Shown here piece by piece: positions 1 to 9,100 of a stretch of 50,394 bases of DNA. Position 1 is the stretch's first letter; the number at the start of each line of letters is the position of its first letter. This DNA comes from Photobacterium lucens (GTDB taxonomy: Bacteria; Pseudomonadota; Gammaproteobacteria; Enterobacterales; Vibrionaceae): positions 1 through 50,394 of the forward strand of contig NZ_SSMG01000439.1 in assembly GCF_009873615.1 (NCBI RefSeq), in the 5' to 3' direction. The notes beneath the pieces are model-generated. The model saw only the letters and a list, made by a program, of their open reading frames with translations, did not search any database and was not told where the DNA came from. The position numbers and the translations under genes were made by a program.

Positions 1-71
1 CTATCGCCAAGCGGTAAGGCAGCGGCTTTTGATGCCGCCATTCCCTGGTTCGAATCCAGGTAGACCTGCCA
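1..71 (+). tRNA. tRNA-Gln (TTG anticodon), 5' end cut by window edge
   Basis: Carries glutamine to CAA/CAG codons. The anticodon arm reads GCGGC-TTTTGAT-GCCGC, giving anticodon TTG. The T arm (CCTGG-TTCGAAT-CCAGG) is intact and the gene ends in an encoded CCA. The 3' acceptor strand TAGACCT needs about four more 5' bases than the window contains, so the gene is truncated only by the window edge. It lies 33 bases before tRNA-Leu, as part of a tRNA cluster like the E. coli Gln/Leu/Met cluster next to ubiF. Confidence 0.93.
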
Positions 72-104
72 TTATTTTAATTGATTGCTATCGCAGTCAA
101 TTAT

Positions 105-189
105 GCGGAAGTGGCGGAATTGGTAGACGCACCAGATTTAGGTTCTGGCGCCGTAAGGTGTGAGAGTTCAAGTCTCTCCTTCCGCACCA
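105..189 (+). tRNA. tRNA-Leu (TAG anticodon)
   Basis: Complete class II tRNA of 85 bases. The acceptor strands GCGGAAG and CTTCCGC pair, the anticodon stem CCAGA/TCTGG encloses loop TTTAGGT with anticodon TAG, a variable arm follows, and CCA is encoded. It reads CUA/CUG-type leucine codons. It is probably co-transcribed with the preceding tRNA-Gln and is the last tRNA of the cluster, because a terminator follows within about 15 bases. Confidence 0.96.
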
Positions 190-198
190 TTATTTAGA

Positions 199-226
199 GA
201 CCCACTCTTTGAGTGGGTTTTCTTTT
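199..226 (+). terminator. intrinsic terminator of the tRNA cluster
   Basis: Stem ACCCACTC (200-207), loop TTT, complement GAGTGGGT (211-218), then a T-rich run to 226. It ends the tRNA transcript. Confidence 0.88.
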
Positions 227-269
227 ATCTGCAAAATGTCATTACACAATGATAATTGTTCAGATAAAT

Positions 270-303
270 AAAAAGCCGAGTGACAATGTCTCTCGGCTTT
301 TTG
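270..303 (-). terminator. terminator downstream of ubiF
   Basis: Stem AAAAGCCGAG (271-280) pairs with CTCGGCTTTT (292-301). The A-run on the left gives a T-run when read on the minus strand, so it can end ubiF transcription. It may also work on the plus strand as a second stop for the tRNA cluster. Confidence 0.8.
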
Positions 304-329
304 CTATCTCGATTATCAATAATTATTAT

Positions 330-1490
330 CTAAATGCCCATTGCATACTTCAATACTTGCTTTTTCATTACACCAGCATGATCGGCAATACGTAATCCTG
401 CATTTCGTAAAAACTTAATTGGCGCTAAATTATTACTAAAAGCAACGTAGAAAAAATCCATTCCCGTTTGCATCACAAGATTATCAGGACGACGACGTTG
501 CTCATACTTATGTAGCACCTTAGTCTCAGTCCATAGCTCACCAGCAGCCTCTATTTCCTGTAGTAGTACATCTACGTCTTTAAAGCCTAAATTCACGCCT
601 TGCCCAGCTAATGGGTTAATGGTGTGAGCTGCATCTCCTAGTAATACCACATTGGGTTTATAGTAAGTTTGTGCATGGCGACGCGTTAATGGGAAACAGC
701 CATGATTAATTACCTTAAACTCACCTAATTCATCAGGAAAAACCGCTGATATTTCGGCATGAAGCTGAGTCGCTGTCATATGCGATAAACGTCTGATACG
801 CTCAGGACTGTCATACCAAACCAGTGAACCTTGATGTCCAGGTAAAGGTAAGAATGAACGAGGGCCTACTGGTGTAAATTGCTGCCAAGTAATGTCTTGT
901 TGTGGCAAGGCAGTTTCAACATTGATCAACATACAGTGTTGACGATAATCCCATGCAGTCACTCCGATCCCTGCTTGTTGGCGCACTTGAGAATTCGCAC
1001 CATCAGCACCGACTAATAATCGACACTGTAATGTTTGTTTGTCTTCTAGCTCAACAATATAACCGCCTTCAGTATGCGTCGCAGATACCATCTTAGCTGG
1101 GCATAACAAAGTTAGGTTATCGATACTTTCAAACTGTTGCCACAATGCTAATTGCAAAACACGGTTTTCAACGATATAGCCTAGTTGCGCTAAGTTCATT
1201 TCATCTGCATTAAAACGTGTTCGGCATTCAGGACTTTCCCATGTTTCCAGACGCTTAAATGGACACAAGCGCATCTGTTTAACTTCATTCCAAGCGCCTA
1301 AACGTTCAAGTAAAGCAACTGAATTAGGTGAAATTGCGGAAACACGCAAGTCCATTGGCTGTGAGTCTGTATATGACTGAGGAGCAAAGCCTTCTAAAAC
1401 TGCAACTTCGAGCCCTAATTTTGCTAAGCCAAGTGCTGTTGCTGCACCAACCATGCCGCCACCAGCAACAATGACATCGTATTGTTCCAT
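330..1490 (-). CDS. ubiF: 3-demethoxyubiquinol 3-hydroxylase UbiF
   Basis: FAD-dependent monooxygenase of the UbiH/UbiF/VisC family, 386 aa (E. coli UbiF is about 390). It hydroxylates demethoxyubiquinol, a late step of ubiquinone synthesis at the inner membrane. The sequence shows the N-terminal dinucleotide-binding GGGMVG at residues 10-15, the GADGANS motif at 161-167, and the second FAD motif GDAAHTINPLAGQG at about 285-298. The neighbours, a Gln/Leu tRNA cluster on one side and miaB on the other, match the ubiF location in E. coli and separate it from ubiH or visC paralogues. It is transcribed alone, away from mtgA, and ends at a good terminator. The family assignment is certain; the exact position hydroxylated rests on synteny and family resemblance. 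Confidence 0.92.
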   Translation of the reverse strand: MEQYDVIVAGGGMVGAATALGLAKLGLEVAVLEGFAPQSYTDSQPMDLRVSAISPNSVALLERLGAWNEVKQMRLCPFKRLETWESPECRTRFNADEMNLAQLGYIVENRVLQLALWQQFESIDNLTLLCPAKMVSATHTEGGYIVELEDKQTLQCRLLVGADGANSQVRQQAGIGVTAWDYRQHCMLINVETALPQQDITWQQFTPVGPRSFLPLPGHQGSLVWYDSPERIRRLSHMTATQLHAEISAVFPDELGEFKVINHGCFPLTRRHAQTYYKPNVVLLGDAAHTINPLAGQGVNLGFKDVDVLLQEIEAAGELWTETKVLHKYEQRRRPDNLVMQTGMDFFYVAFSNNLAPIKFLRNAGLRIADHAGVMKKQVLKYAMGI

Positions 1491-1504
1491 TATTTACCTA
1501 CCTA

Positions 1505-1534
1505 TTACGTTCAGGCTTATTATTTGGTTATAAT
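1505..1534 (+). promoter_or_regulatory. candidate promoter for mtgA
   Basis: A perfect -10 hexamer TATAAT lies at 1529-1534, with a weak -35 TTACGT at 1505-1510 and 18-base spacing. It is in the divergent ubiF/mtgA gap, about 120 bases before the chosen mtgA start. Prediction from sequence only. Confidence 0.35.
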
Positions 1535-1654
1535 CCAAGAAAACATCATATTGACTCGAATTGTATAAGAAAATTCAATAAACAGGGAATGTAACCACAC
1601 TTAACATTCTTTCTTTTTGTGCTGCTATTTTTATCTAAGGGAACAATATTCATC

Positions 1655-2374
1655 ATGCTTAAGCGCTTTTTTTTAAAACTCTTTTTATTTGCTCTGTTGT
1701 TCCCAATTGTTCTCGTTGTCATCTTCAAGTTTGTAAACCCACCATTCTGGGGCTGGGAGATCAGCCGAACCTTGTTCCCACCTCAAGGTTATCCTGAGCA
1801 TATTCAACATGAATGGGTCAATTTAGATAAAATCTCTAAGAATATGCAGTTAGCTGTCATTGCCTCAGAAGATCAAACCTTTCCTGAGCACCACGGTATT
1901 GATGTGCAAGCAACCCTAGCTGTATTAAAACACGCAGGCAAAAATGGCCCCGATCGCGGCGCAAGTACGATTAGCCAGCAAGCGGCTAAAAATATGTTTT
2001 TATTCCCTGTGCATTCATTTATTCGTAAAGGCGTCGAACTGTATTTCTCACTATTAATGGAAATCGTTTGGGGTAAGGAACGTATTCTAGAAGTGTACTT
2101 AAACATTATTGAGTTTGGCCCTGGGATCTATGGTGTTGAAGCTGCTAGTGAGCACTTCTTCCATATTCCAGCGAGTCGTTTAAGCGCACAACAAGCAGCA
2201 CAGTTGGCTGCGGTATTACCGAACCCTTATAAGATCAAAGCCTCACCAATGAGCAATTATGTTTACCAACGTACTCTATGGATCCGTCGTCAGATGCGTC
2301 AACTGGGCATGGTAACGCTAGATAAAGTCTATAATGAACAATCACTTTTTAAATCATTCCATCTTTATCCTTAA
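1655..2374 (+). CDS. mtgA: monofunctional peptidoglycan transglycosylase MtgA
   Basis: Glycosyltransferase family 51 enzyme that polymerises lipid II into glycan strands in the periplasm, without a transpeptidase domain. The start at 1655 gives 239 aa, close to E. coli MtgA (about 242), and begins with a strongly hydrophobic membrane anchor (residues ~6-25) after MLKRF. GT51 motifs are clear: the catalytic-Glu motif EDQTFPEHHG, then GASTISQQAAKN, then KERILEVYLNIIEFGPGIYGVEAA. An upstream in-frame ATG at 1619 would add 12 residues; AAGGGA at 1637-1642 favours 1655, though spacing is long (about 12). In E. coli mtgA is elsewhere (near arcB), so its place between ubiF and miaB is a lineage-specific insertion or relocation. 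Confidence 0.93.
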   Translation: MLKRFFLKLFLFALLFPIVLVVIFKFVNPPFWGWEISRTLFPPQGYPEHIQHEWVNLDKISKNMQLAVIASEDQTFPEHHGIDVQATLAVLKHAGKNGPDRGASTISQQAAKNMFLFPVHSFIRKGVELYFSLLMEIVWGKERILEVYLNIIEFGPGIYGVEAASEHFFHIPASRLSAQQAAQLAAVLPNPYKIKASPMSNYVYQRTLWIRRQMRQLGMVTLDKVYNEQSLFKSFHLYP

Positions 2375-2414
2375 TTAAGAATAAACCCACAATTTATTCG
2401 GGGTGGTGATGATC

Positions 2415-2443
2415 TAGTCAGAGCGTGTTTAAAGCAGTACAAT
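2415..2443 (+). promoter_or_regulatory. candidate promoter for miaB
   Basis: -35 TAGTCA at 2415-2420 (4/6), 17-base spacer, -10 TACAAT at 2438-2443 (5/6). It sits about 95 bases before the miaB start and is the best sigma-70-like pair in this gap. Confidence 0.45.
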
Positions 2444-2535
2444 ACGCGGCTTGCTACAGGTAACGACAATCTATGTCCCCTGTCAGCCCGTAATCTGAAT
2501 GTAATGAAATCAACACTACGAGCGAAGAGTTAGAG

Positions 2536-3963
2536 ATGGCGAAGAAACTGCTGATCAAAACCTGGGGCTGCCAGATGAACGAATATGATTCATCTAAAAT
2601 GGCAGATCTTCTTAATGCAGCTAATGGCTTTGAGTTAACGGAAATCCCAGAAGAAGCAGATGTTCTGCTACTTAACACCTGCTCGATCCGTGAAAAGGCA
2701 CAAGAGAAAGTTTTCCACCAATTAGGTCGTTGGAAAACATTAAAAGATAAGAAGCCGGATCTTGTGATCGGTGTCGGTGGTTGTGTAGCAACCCAAGAAG
2801 GCGATTCTATTCGTCAACGTGCACCTTACGTTGATGTGATTTTTGGTCCACAGACTCTACACCGCCTACCAGAAATGATTAAACAGTCGCAGTCTGATGA
2901 TGCGCCTGTTATGGATATCTCATTCCCTGAAATTGAGAAATTTGACAGCCTACCTGAGCCTCGTGCAGAAGGCGCAACAGCGTTTGTTTCTATCATGGAA
3001 GGTTGTTCTAAATACTGTACTTACTGTGTAGTTCCATACACACGTGGTGAAGAAGTTAGCCGTCCACTTGATGATGTACTATTTGAAATTGCCCAACTTG
3101 CAGAGCAAGGTGTACGTGAAGTTAACCTACTAGGTCAAAACGTAAACGCATACCGTGGCGTAATGCACGATGGTGAAATCGCATCATTTGCTGAACTGCT
3201 ACGTTTAGTTGCAGCTATCGATGGTATTGACCGTATTCGTTACACAACAAGTCACCCAATCGAGTTCACTGATGACATCATCGAAGTGTACAAAGATACG
3301 CCAGAGCTTGTAAGCTTCTTACACTTACCAGTACAAAGTGGTTCGGATCGCATCCTAACTATGATGAAGCGTCCACACACGGCTATCGAGTACAAGTCTA
3401 AAATCCGTAAACTACGTCAAGCACGTCCTGATATTACGATCAGCTCTGACTTTATCGTGGCATTCCCTGGCGAAACCGATCAGGACTTCCAAGACACTAT
3501 GAAGCTGATCCGTGACGTTGATTTTGACATGAGCTTTAGCTTCATTTTCTCTGCACGTCCTGGTACACCAGCGGCTGATTACCCGTGTGATCTATCAGAA
3601 GAAGTGAAAAAAGAACGCTTGTACGAACTACAACAACAGATCAATACTCAAGCTATGCGTTACTCACGCCAAATGCTAGGTACTGAACAACGTATCCTTG
3701 TAGAAGGTCCATCGAAGAAGAACGTAATGGAGCTTCGTGGTCGTACTGAGAACAACCGAGTTGTTAACTTCGAAGGTTCTGCTGATTTAATTGGTCAATT
3801 CGTAGATGTGAAGATCACTGACGTATTTACTAACTCACTCCGTGGTGAGCTAGTACGTACAGAAGCAGAAATGAATCTTCGTGTTGCGATGACTCCAGCA
3901 GAAATGATGGCGAAGACTCGTAAAGAAGATGAATTGGGTGTAGGCGTTTATACTCCAGAGTAA
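2536..3963 (+). CDS. miaB: tRNA-2-methylthio-N6-isopentenyladenosine synthase MiaB
   Basis: Radical-SAM methylthiotransferase of 475 aa that converts i6A37 to ms2i6A37 in tRNAs reading UNN codons. The N-terminal UPF0004 domain has three cysteines expected to hold the auxiliary [4Fe-4S] cluster (C12, C49, C83). The radical-SAM CxxxCxxC is C157-C161-C164 in GCSKYCTYC. The C-terminal part carries a TRAM RNA-binding domain (about residues 378-440). It heads the conserved miaB-ybeZ-ybeY-corC-lnt order. The substrate tRNA-Leu family is encoded just upstream, which is a neighbourhood coincidence shared with E. coli. Confidence 0.97.
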   Translation: MAKKLLIKTWGCQMNEYDSSKMADLLNAANGFELTEIPEEADVLLLNTCSIREKAQEKVFHQLGRWKTLKDKKPDLVIGVGGCVATQEGDSIRQRAPYVDVIFGPQTLHRLPEMIKQSQSDDAPVMDISFPEIEKFDSLPEPRAEGATAFVSIMEGCSKYCTYCVVPYTRGEEVSRPLDDVLFEIAQLAEQGVREVNLLGQNVNAYRGVMHDGEIASFAELLRLVAAIDGIDRIRYTTSHPIEFTDDIIEVYKDTPELVSFLHLPVQSGSDRILTMMKRPHTAIEYKSKIRKLRQARPDITISSDFIVAFPGETDQDFQDTMKLIRDVDFDMSFSFIFSARPGTPAADYPCDLSEEVKKERLYELQQQINTQAMRYSRQMLGTEQRILVEGPSKKNVMELRGRTENNRVVNFEGSADLIGQFVDVKITDVFTNSLRGELVRTEAEMNLRVAMTPAEMMAKTRKEDELGVGVYTPE

Positions 3964-4025
3964 ACCGTAACCGCTTTATTAAAGCATTACGTATTACTAG
4001 AGTACGTCTTCTGCCCTATGTATAT

Positions 4026-4043
4026 GGCCGCCACTCGGCGGCC
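4026..4043 (+). other. GC-rich hairpin between miaB and ybeZ
   Basis: Perfect 7-bp stem GGCCGCC (4026-4032), loop ACTC, GGCGGCC (4037-4043), ending 5 bases before the ybeZ Shine-Dalgarno sequence. No T-run follows, so it is not a standard terminator. It may be an RNA processing or stability element, or a weak pause site. Confidence 0.6.
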
Positions 4044-4060
4044 TAAATGAGAGGCAAACC

Positions 4061-5158
4061 TTGAGCAAAATAATTACTGTAGAATTTACCCTGGAACCTG
4101 CCGATAACCAGCGCCTTTCCAGCCTCTGTGGCCCTTTCGACGACAATATCAAACAATTAGAACGCCGTTTGGGTGTTGAGATCAATCACCGTAGCAATAA
4201 CTTTAGCGTTGTGGGAAAACCGCATACAGCCGAAGCGGCTACCAATATCATTAAAGATCTTTACGTTGATACTGCACCTGTGCGTAACAACATTCCTGAT
4301 ATCGAACCGGATCAAATCCACCTTGCGATCAAAGAATCCGGCGTATTAGAGCAAACAACAGAATCTTCTATCCCATACGGTAAAGAAATTCACATCAAGA
4401 CCAAAAAAGGTGTGATTAAGCCACGTACACCAAACCAAGCACAATACATTGCTAATATGGTGACGCACGATATCACCTTTGGTATTGGTCCTGCTGGTAC
4501 AGGTAAAACCTACCTTGCCGTTGCTGCAGCTGTCGATGCGCTTGAGCGCCAAGAAATTCGCCGTATTCTATTAACGCGTCCAGCAGTAGAAGCTGGTGAG
4601 AAATTAGGTTTCCTACCGGGTGACCTAAGCCAGAAGGTCGATCCTTACCTTCGACCACTCTACGATGCGCTATTTGAAATGTTAGGTTTCGAGCGGGTAG
4701 AAAAATTAATTGAACGAAATGTGATTGAAGTTGCCCCATTAGCATATATGCGTGGACGTACCCTTAATGATGCATTTATTATCCTAGACGAGAGCCAAAA
4801 CACCACGGTTGAACAGATGAAAATGTTCCTAACCCGTATTGGTTTTAACTCCTGTGCAGTGATCACCGGTGACGTGACCCAGATCGACTTACCACGAGGG
4901 GCTCGTTCAGGTCTACGTCATGCGATTGAAGTATTATCTGATGTTGATGAAATCAGCTTTAACTTCTTCCAAGCCGATGACGTTGTTCGCCATCCAGTTG
5001 TTGCTCGTATTGTTCAAGCTTACGAAACATGGGAAAGCGAAGATCAGAAACAACGCAAACTTGCAGAACAACGCCGTCGCGCTGAGCAAGATGCGAAAGA
5101 AGCCGCGTTAGTTGCTGTTGCAGCAGCGGCAAAAGTCGAATCAGAAAAGAGTAACTAA
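4061..5158 (+). CDS. ybeZ: PhoH-like ATPase YbeZ
   Basis: PhoH-family P-loop protein, 365 aa, a cytoplasmic NTPase that works with the RNase YbeY in rRNA maturation and quality control. It has an N-terminal KH-like/extension region, Walker A GPAGTGKT at residues 143-150, and Walker B IILDESQN near 240. The C-terminal 50 residues are charged and Ala/Gln/Glu-rich and probably helical. The start is TTG with GAGAGG at 4049-4054, spaced 6 bases; no better upstream start is seen. The stop codon overlaps the ybeY ATG by one base (TAATG), so the two are translationally linked. Its exact biochemical role is only partly known in the family. Confidence 0.93.
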   Translation: MSKIITVEFTLEPADNQRLSSLCGPFDDNIKQLERRLGVEINHRSNNFSVVGKPHTAEAATNIIKDLYVDTAPVRNNIPDIEPDQIHLAIKESGVLEQTTESSIPYGKEIHIKTKKGVIKPRTPNQAQYIANMVTHDITFGIGPAGTGKTYLAVAAAVDALERQEIRRILLTRPAVEAGEKLGFLPGDLSQKVDPYLRPLYDALFEMLGFERVEKLIERNVIEVAPLAYMRGRTLNDAFIILDESQNTTVEQMKMFLTRIGFNSCAVITGDVTQIDLPRGARSGLRHAIEVLSDVDEISFNFFQADDVVRHPVVARIVQAYETWESEDQKQRKLAEQRRRAEQDAKEAALVAVAAAAKVESEKSN

Positions 5159-5622
5159 TGGCTATTTACCTTGATTTACAATACGCCACTGAAAGCCAAG
5201 ATGGACTGCCAACTGAAGCAGAATTCCAACAGTGGTTAGACGCAGCCGTTACCCCTTTTCAAGCTGATGCTGAAGTCACTATCCGCTTAGTGGATGAAGC
5301 TGACAGTCATGAGCTTAACCTTGAATACCGTGGTAAAGATCGTCCAACCAACGTGTTATCTTTTCCATTTGAAGCCCCTCCGGGCATTGAATTGGAACTG
5401 TTAGGTGACTTAATTATTTGCCGACAAGTGGTAGAAAAAGAAGCACTTGAGCAGAATAAGCCACTAAAAGCACATTGGGCACATATGGTTGTACATGGCA
5501 GTCTTCATCTGCTAGGTTATGATCATATTGAAGATGATGAAGCTGAAGAAATGGAAGGTTTAGAAACAGAAATCATGCAAAACATGGGCTTTGTTGATCC
5601 TTACATCTCTGAAAAGCAATAA
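5158..5622 (+). CDS. ybeY: endoribonuclease YbeY
   Basis: Single-strand-specific metallo-endoribonuclease of the UPF0054 family, 154 aa, needed for 16S rRNA 3'-end processing and late 70S ribosome quality control. The zinc motif HxxxHxxxxxH is present as H113, H117 and H123 in [11 protein letters not shown]. The conserved substrate-side segment [14 protein letters not shown] covers residues 58-71. The ATG overlaps the ybeZ stop by one base. An acidic C-terminal tail follows the active site. The assignment is secure. Confidence 0.96.
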   Translation: MAIYLDLQYATESQDGLPTEAEFQQWLDAAVTPFQADAEVTIRLVDEADSHELNLEYRGKDRPTNVLSFPFEAPPGIELELLGDLIICRQVVEKEALEQNKPLKAHWAHMVVHGSLHLLGYDHIEDDEAEEMEGLETEIMQNMGFVDPYISEKQ

Positions 5623-5633
5623 TGTTTAATACC

Positions 5634-5657
5634 GCGATTCATCATAAGATGGATCGC
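5634..5657 (+). other. hairpin between ybeY and corC
   Basis: GCGATTCATC (5634-5643), loop ATAA, GATGGATCGC (5648-5657): a 10-bp stem with a single G-T pair in the 87-base gap of an otherwise tight operon. There is no T-run, so it may protect upstream mRNA or mark a processing site. Confidence 0.6.
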
Positions 5658-5709
5658 ATTTCCGTGGCATCGTCCACTTAGCTGACAAGCTATTTGCTGA
5701 AAGTAAATA

Positions 5710-6582
5710 ATGAACGAAGATAACCCCCAAACATCTGAAGGTCCGAGTAGAAAGTCCTTCTTTGAACGTATCGGCCAACTATTTCAAGGTGAACCACAAA
5801 ACCGTGAAGACTTGGTTGAAGTTTTTCGAGATTCAGAAGAAAACGATCTGATCGACCACGACACTCGCGACATGCTCGAAGGTGTAATGGAAATTTCTGA
5901 AATGCGTGTACGTGACATTATGATCCCACGTTCACAAATGATCACGATTGAGCGTTCTCAGAAGTTAGAAGATCTGATTGATTTAATCGTTGAAGCCCAA
6001 CACTCTCGTTACCCAGTGATCAGTGATGATAAAGACCACGTTGAAGGCATTTTGCTAGCCAAAGACCTTCTACGTTATCTGCTTCCTGATAGCGAACCTT
6101 TTGATATGGACAAAGTGCTACGCCCTGCCGTTGTTGTGCCGGAAAGTAAGCGTGTTGACCGTCTATTAAAAGAATTCCGCGAAGAGCGCTACCACATGGC
6201 GATTGTGGTTGATGAGTTTGGTGGTGTTTCCGGTGTTATCACCATTGAAGATATCCTTGAACAAATCGTTGGCGAAATCGAAGATGAATTCGATGACGAA
6301 GAAGAGCAAGATATCCGTCAGTTAAGTAAACACACCTATGCGGTAAAAGCACTGACAACCATTGAAGATTTCAATGAGCTATTCCAAACCTCATTCTGCG
6401 ATGAAGAAGTCGATACCGTCGGCGGACTGGTTATGATGAGTTTTGGTCACCTACCAACCCGAGGTGAAGTTGTTGAAGTTGATGGTTACTCGTTTAAAGT
6501 GACTTCTGCCGATAGCCGTCGTGTTATCCAGTTACAAGTAACGGTTCCTGACGAAGCGTTTCAACCGACTATTACTTCTTAA
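5710..6582 (+). CDS. corC: CorC/YbeX CBS-domain protein
   Basis: Soluble member of the HlyC/CorC family, 290 aa, close to E. coli CorC/YbeX (292). It was historically linked to magnesium/cobalt efflux and more recently to ribosome-related phenotypes. Domain order: a charged N-terminal segment (1-65), two CBS repeats (about 68-190, beginning near [10 protein letters not shown] and including [20 protein letters not shown]), an acidic linker, and a C-terminal CorC_HlyC domain (about 205-285). There is no membrane domain. It sits in the ybeZ-ybeY-corC-lnt operon, 3 bases before lnt. The molecular function is not settled in the family. Confidence 0.93.
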   Translation: MNEDNPQTSEGPSRKSFFERIGQLFQGEPQNREDLVEVFRDSEENDLIDHDTRDMLEGVMEISEMRVRDIMIPRSQMITIERSQKLEDLIDLIVEAQHSRYPVISDDKDHVEGILLAKDLLRYLLPDSEPFDMDKVLRPAVVVPESKRVDRLLKEFREERYHMAIVVDEFGGVSGVITIEDILEQIVGEIEDEFDDEEEQDIRQLSKHTYAVKALTTIEDFNELFQTSFCDEEVDTVGGLVMMSFGHLPTRGEVVEVDGYSFKVTSADSRRVIQLQVTVPDEAFQPTITS

Positions 6583-6585
6583 AGA

Positions 6586-8139
6586 ATGACAAAAAAATCA
6601 TTACTAACGTTGGGACAGCTGCTCGCAGCTGTTCCAGCGGGTGCAATTGCCACCCTTTCTTTTGCACCTTATAACTATTGGCTACTTGCGCCATTATCTC
6701 TCATTGCCTTTTTCTTCTTACTCCAGCATAAAACGGCTAAACGCTCTGCTTTGATCGGTTTCCTTTACGGTTTAGGCATGTTTGGTACCGGTATTAGCTG
6801 GGTACACGTTAGTATTGATAACTTTGGCGGTATGCCAAAGATCGCTAGCGTATTCTTGATGAGCCTATTAATTGGCTATCTTGCACTTTATCCCGCGCTT
6901 TTCGGTTATCTCTATAATCGTATTAACCGCCATCGTCCATTCCACCAGCTGCTGCTAACAGGCCCTGTGATCTGGCTTATCTTAGATTGGATCCGTGGCT
7001 GGTTGTTTACCGGCTTTCCTTGGCTATGGATGGGTTACAGTCAAATTGATAGCCCATTAGCCTCCATCGCACCAATCTTTGGTGTCGAGGGTATTACGCT
7101 TGCTCTCGTACTCATATCAGGCGCTATTGTTGCTGCAGTTAGCTACCGCAATTGGAAACCCTTGTTAATCCCAGTTGTGATCATTGGTCTATCATTCTGG
7201 GCTGGAAAAGCACAGTGGGTGAAACCGGATCCGAAAAACAGTGTCACTGTGGCATTAATTCAGGGCAATATCCCGCAAGAAAAGAAATGGGATCCGAATG
7301 AGCGCTGGCCGACCTTAATGAAGTACATGGATCTAACCCGTGAAAACTGGGGTTCTGATCTGATCATCTGGCCAGAAGCAGCGATTCCAGCCTTAGAAGC
7401 TCACATTCCTGTGTTCTTACAAGGCTTAGATGACGCTGCCCGTGCTAATAACAGCACAGTGATCACTGGTATTCTTGATCAGAAACCAGATGGTCAGTTC
7501 TTTAATAACATTTTAACCCTAGGTGTCGATGCTGACGGCCCGTATAACTACGACACAGCAACACGATACAGTAAGCACCACTTACTGCCTTTTGGTGAGT
7601 TCGTGCCATTTGGTGATTTACTTCGCCCTATTGCACCCTTATTTAACTTACCAATGTCGTCATTTAGCCGTGGTGCTTACATACAGCCAAACATTCAAGC
7701 ACATGGTTACTCGATTGCCCCTGCATTATGTTATGAAGTGGCCTTTAGTGAGCAGATGCGTGAAAACATCACTAATCACACTGAAATGTTGCTGACATTA
7801 TCGAACGATGCATGGTTCGGTCGCTCTATTGGCCCTTTCCAGCATATGGAAATCGCTCAGATGCGCGCCCTAGAGCTCGGTAAACCTCTACTGCGTGCAA
7901 CCAATACGGGGATCACAGCTGTCGTTAACCACGAAGGTCATATCACTAAAAAGTTACCGCAGTTCGTCACCGGCGTACTTAAAGCAACCGTTATCCCAAC
8001 GATTGGTATGACACCATACACTACCCTTGGTAGCTGGCCGTTGTACTTCTATGGCTTATGGGCTTTTGCTTTATCGTGGATCCTGATCCGTCGACAACGC
8101 GGACATTTCCGTGACACTCGAGAGTTAGAAACCGAGTAA
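6586..8139 (+). CDS. lnt: apolipoprotein N-acyltransferase Lnt
   Basis: Inner-membrane enzyme, 517 aa, that adds the third acyl chain to the N-terminal cysteine of lipoproteins so they can be sorted by Lol. The N-terminal half holds several membrane segments (about 10-205); a periplasmic nitrilase-like domain follows, and a last membrane helix lies near 478-497. The catalytic triad is visible: E264 in IIWPEAAIPAL, K330 in RYSKHHLLPFGE, and C382 in PALCYEVAF. ATG follows the corC stop by 3 bases. This block also encodes lipoproteins LptE, RlpA, BamC and MltD, which are likely substrates (inference). Confidence 0.97.
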   Translation: MTKKSLLTLGQLLAAVPAGAIATLSFAPYNYWLLAPLSLIAFFFLLQHKTAKRSALIGFLYGLGMFGTGISWVHVSIDNFGGMPKIASVFLMSLLIGYLALYPALFGYLYNRINRHRPFHQLLLTGPVIWLILDWIRGWLFTGFPWLWMGYSQIDSPLASIAPIFGVEGITLALVLISGAIVAAVSYRNWKPLLIPVVIIGLSFWAGKAQWVKPDPKNSVTVALIQGNIPQEKKWDPNERWPTLMKYMDLTRENWGSDLIIWPEAAIPALEAHIPVFLQGLDDAARANNSTVITGILDQKPDGQFFNNILTLGVDADGPYNYDTATRYSKHHLLPFGEFVPFGDLLRPIAPLFNLPMSSFSRGAYIQPNIQAHGYSIAPALCYEVAFSEQMRENITNHTEMLLTLSNDAWFGRSIGPFQHMEIAQMRALELGKPLLRATNTGITAVVNHEGHITKKLPQFVTGVLKATVIPTIGMTPYTTLGSWPLYFYGLWAFALSWILIRRQRGHFRDTRELETE

Positions 8140-8146
8140 AGTGAAC

Positions 8147-8180
8147 AAAAAGGTGAAGATTTAGGCTTCACCTTTTTTTT
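8147..8180 (+). terminator. terminator after lnt
   Basis: AAAAAGGTGAAG (8147-8158), loop ATTTAGG, CTTCACCTTTTT (8166-8177), with T-run to 8180. It ends the miaB-lnt transcript. Confidence 0.92.
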
Positions 8181-8194
8181 AATCACATGGTATG

Positions 8195-8225
8195 TTGGTT
8201 GAATAAATAACCAAATACTTATAAA
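8195..8225 (+). promoter_or_regulatory. candidate promoter of the SYLF gene
   Basis: -35-like TTGGTT (8195-8200) and -10 TATAAA (8220-8225), spacing 19. TTGGTT also forms an inverted repeat with AACCAA (8209-8214), a possible operator in the spacer. Confidence 0.35.
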
Positions 8226-8298
8226 TACAACATACAAAGAACCTATGATTCGCAAGGCACTCCCCTAAAGCCTTACGTAACCTGCAAGGATCGGATTA

Positions 8299-9027
8299 AT
8301 GAAAACGATACATAAACTATTTATTACCTTATGTACCTGTATCATGATGCTGAGCTCGACATCTGCGTTAGCACAAGATAGTGATACACAAAAAGCACTC
8401 GACTTGTTCTATCAATCACCACAAACTCAGCCTTTCTTTAAAAGCGCTTATGGTTATGCCGTTTTCCCTTCAGTTGGTAAAGGTGGTTTTTGGGTTGGTG
8501 GTGCTTACGGTAATGGTGTTGTCTTTAAAGCGAACCAAGCAACTGGCTTTGCTAAGCTATTCCAAATATCTATTGGCTTACAGTTTGGTGGACAGGCTTA
8601 CAGTGAGATCCTGTTCTTCCAAGACAAGCGCGCGTACGACAATTTTGTTAGCGGTAGCTTCGAGCTAGATGCTCAAGCATCGGCTGTCGCCTTAGATGAA
8701 GGCGCATCGGCAAAAGCTGGTACAGCAGGTGCTGGTGCTGGCTCTAACGGTGAATACGCAACACGCAGCTACATTAATGGCGTTGCTATCTTCACGAAAG
8801 CCAAAGGTGGTGCCATGATTGAAGCATCACTCGCTGGTCAAAAATTCACTTTCGAGCCAATGACCGAAGCAACACGTAATGTGAAAGGCTACGACAAGAT
8901 GGTACCTCAAGGGCTACAAAAACCTGCTCAAGAAGCAAAAACAGTAAAGCCAGCTGAAACCATTAAAACACCAGCAGAAGACAATGCTGTGGTGGTTGAA
9001 ACCTTAGAGCGTCCAGACGATATCTAA
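8299..9027 (+). CDS. YSC84/SYLF-domain exported protein
   Basis: 242 aa. An N-terminal signal peptide (hydrophobic residues 8-22, predicted cleavage after ALA at 23-25) exports the protein. The body matches the bacterial SYLF/YSC84 (Ysc84 actin-binding-like, formerly DUF500) domain: SAYGYAVFPSVGKGGFWVGG, then FGGQAYSEILFF, and a glycine/alanine-rich KAGTAGAGAGSNGE stretch. In eukaryotes this domain binds phosphoinositides and other lipids; the bacterial role is unknown. The last 45 residues are a low-complexity Pro/Ala/Lys/Glu tail. It is monocistronic between two terminators. It is not in the equivalent E. coli block, so it is lineage-specific here. No lipobox is seen. Confidence 0.8.
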   Translation: MKTIHKLFITLCTCIMMLSSTSALAQDSDTQKALDLFYQSPQTQPFFKSAYGYAVFPSVGKGGFWVGGAYGNGVVFKANQATGFAKLFQISIGLQFGGQAYSEILFFQDKRAYDNFVSGSFELDAQASAVALDEGASAKAGTAGAGAGSNGEYATRSYINGVAIFTKAKGGAMIEASLAGQKFTFEPMTEATRNVKGYDKMVPQGLQKPAQEAKTVKPAETIKTPAEDNAVVVETLERPDDI

Positions 9028-9050
9028 TCAAACCTAAACACTAGATATAA

Positions 9051-9080
9051 AAAAACGCAGCTCTCGGGCTGCGTTTTTCT
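9051..9080. terminator. bidirectional terminator between the SYLF gene and ybeL
   Basis: AAAAACGCAGC (9051-9061), loop TCTCGG, GCTGCGTTTTT (9068-9078). A-run on one side and T-run on the other serve the two convergent genes. Confidence 0.9.
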
Positions 9081-9100
9081 TATCGACTAAAATGAACTCT

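Noticed and set aside
3964-4060. Heat-shock (sigma-32) promoter before ybeZ, as in E. coli
   Set aside because: CCCTATGT at 4014-4021 resembles a sigma-32 -10, but no CTTGAA-like -35 is at the right distance.
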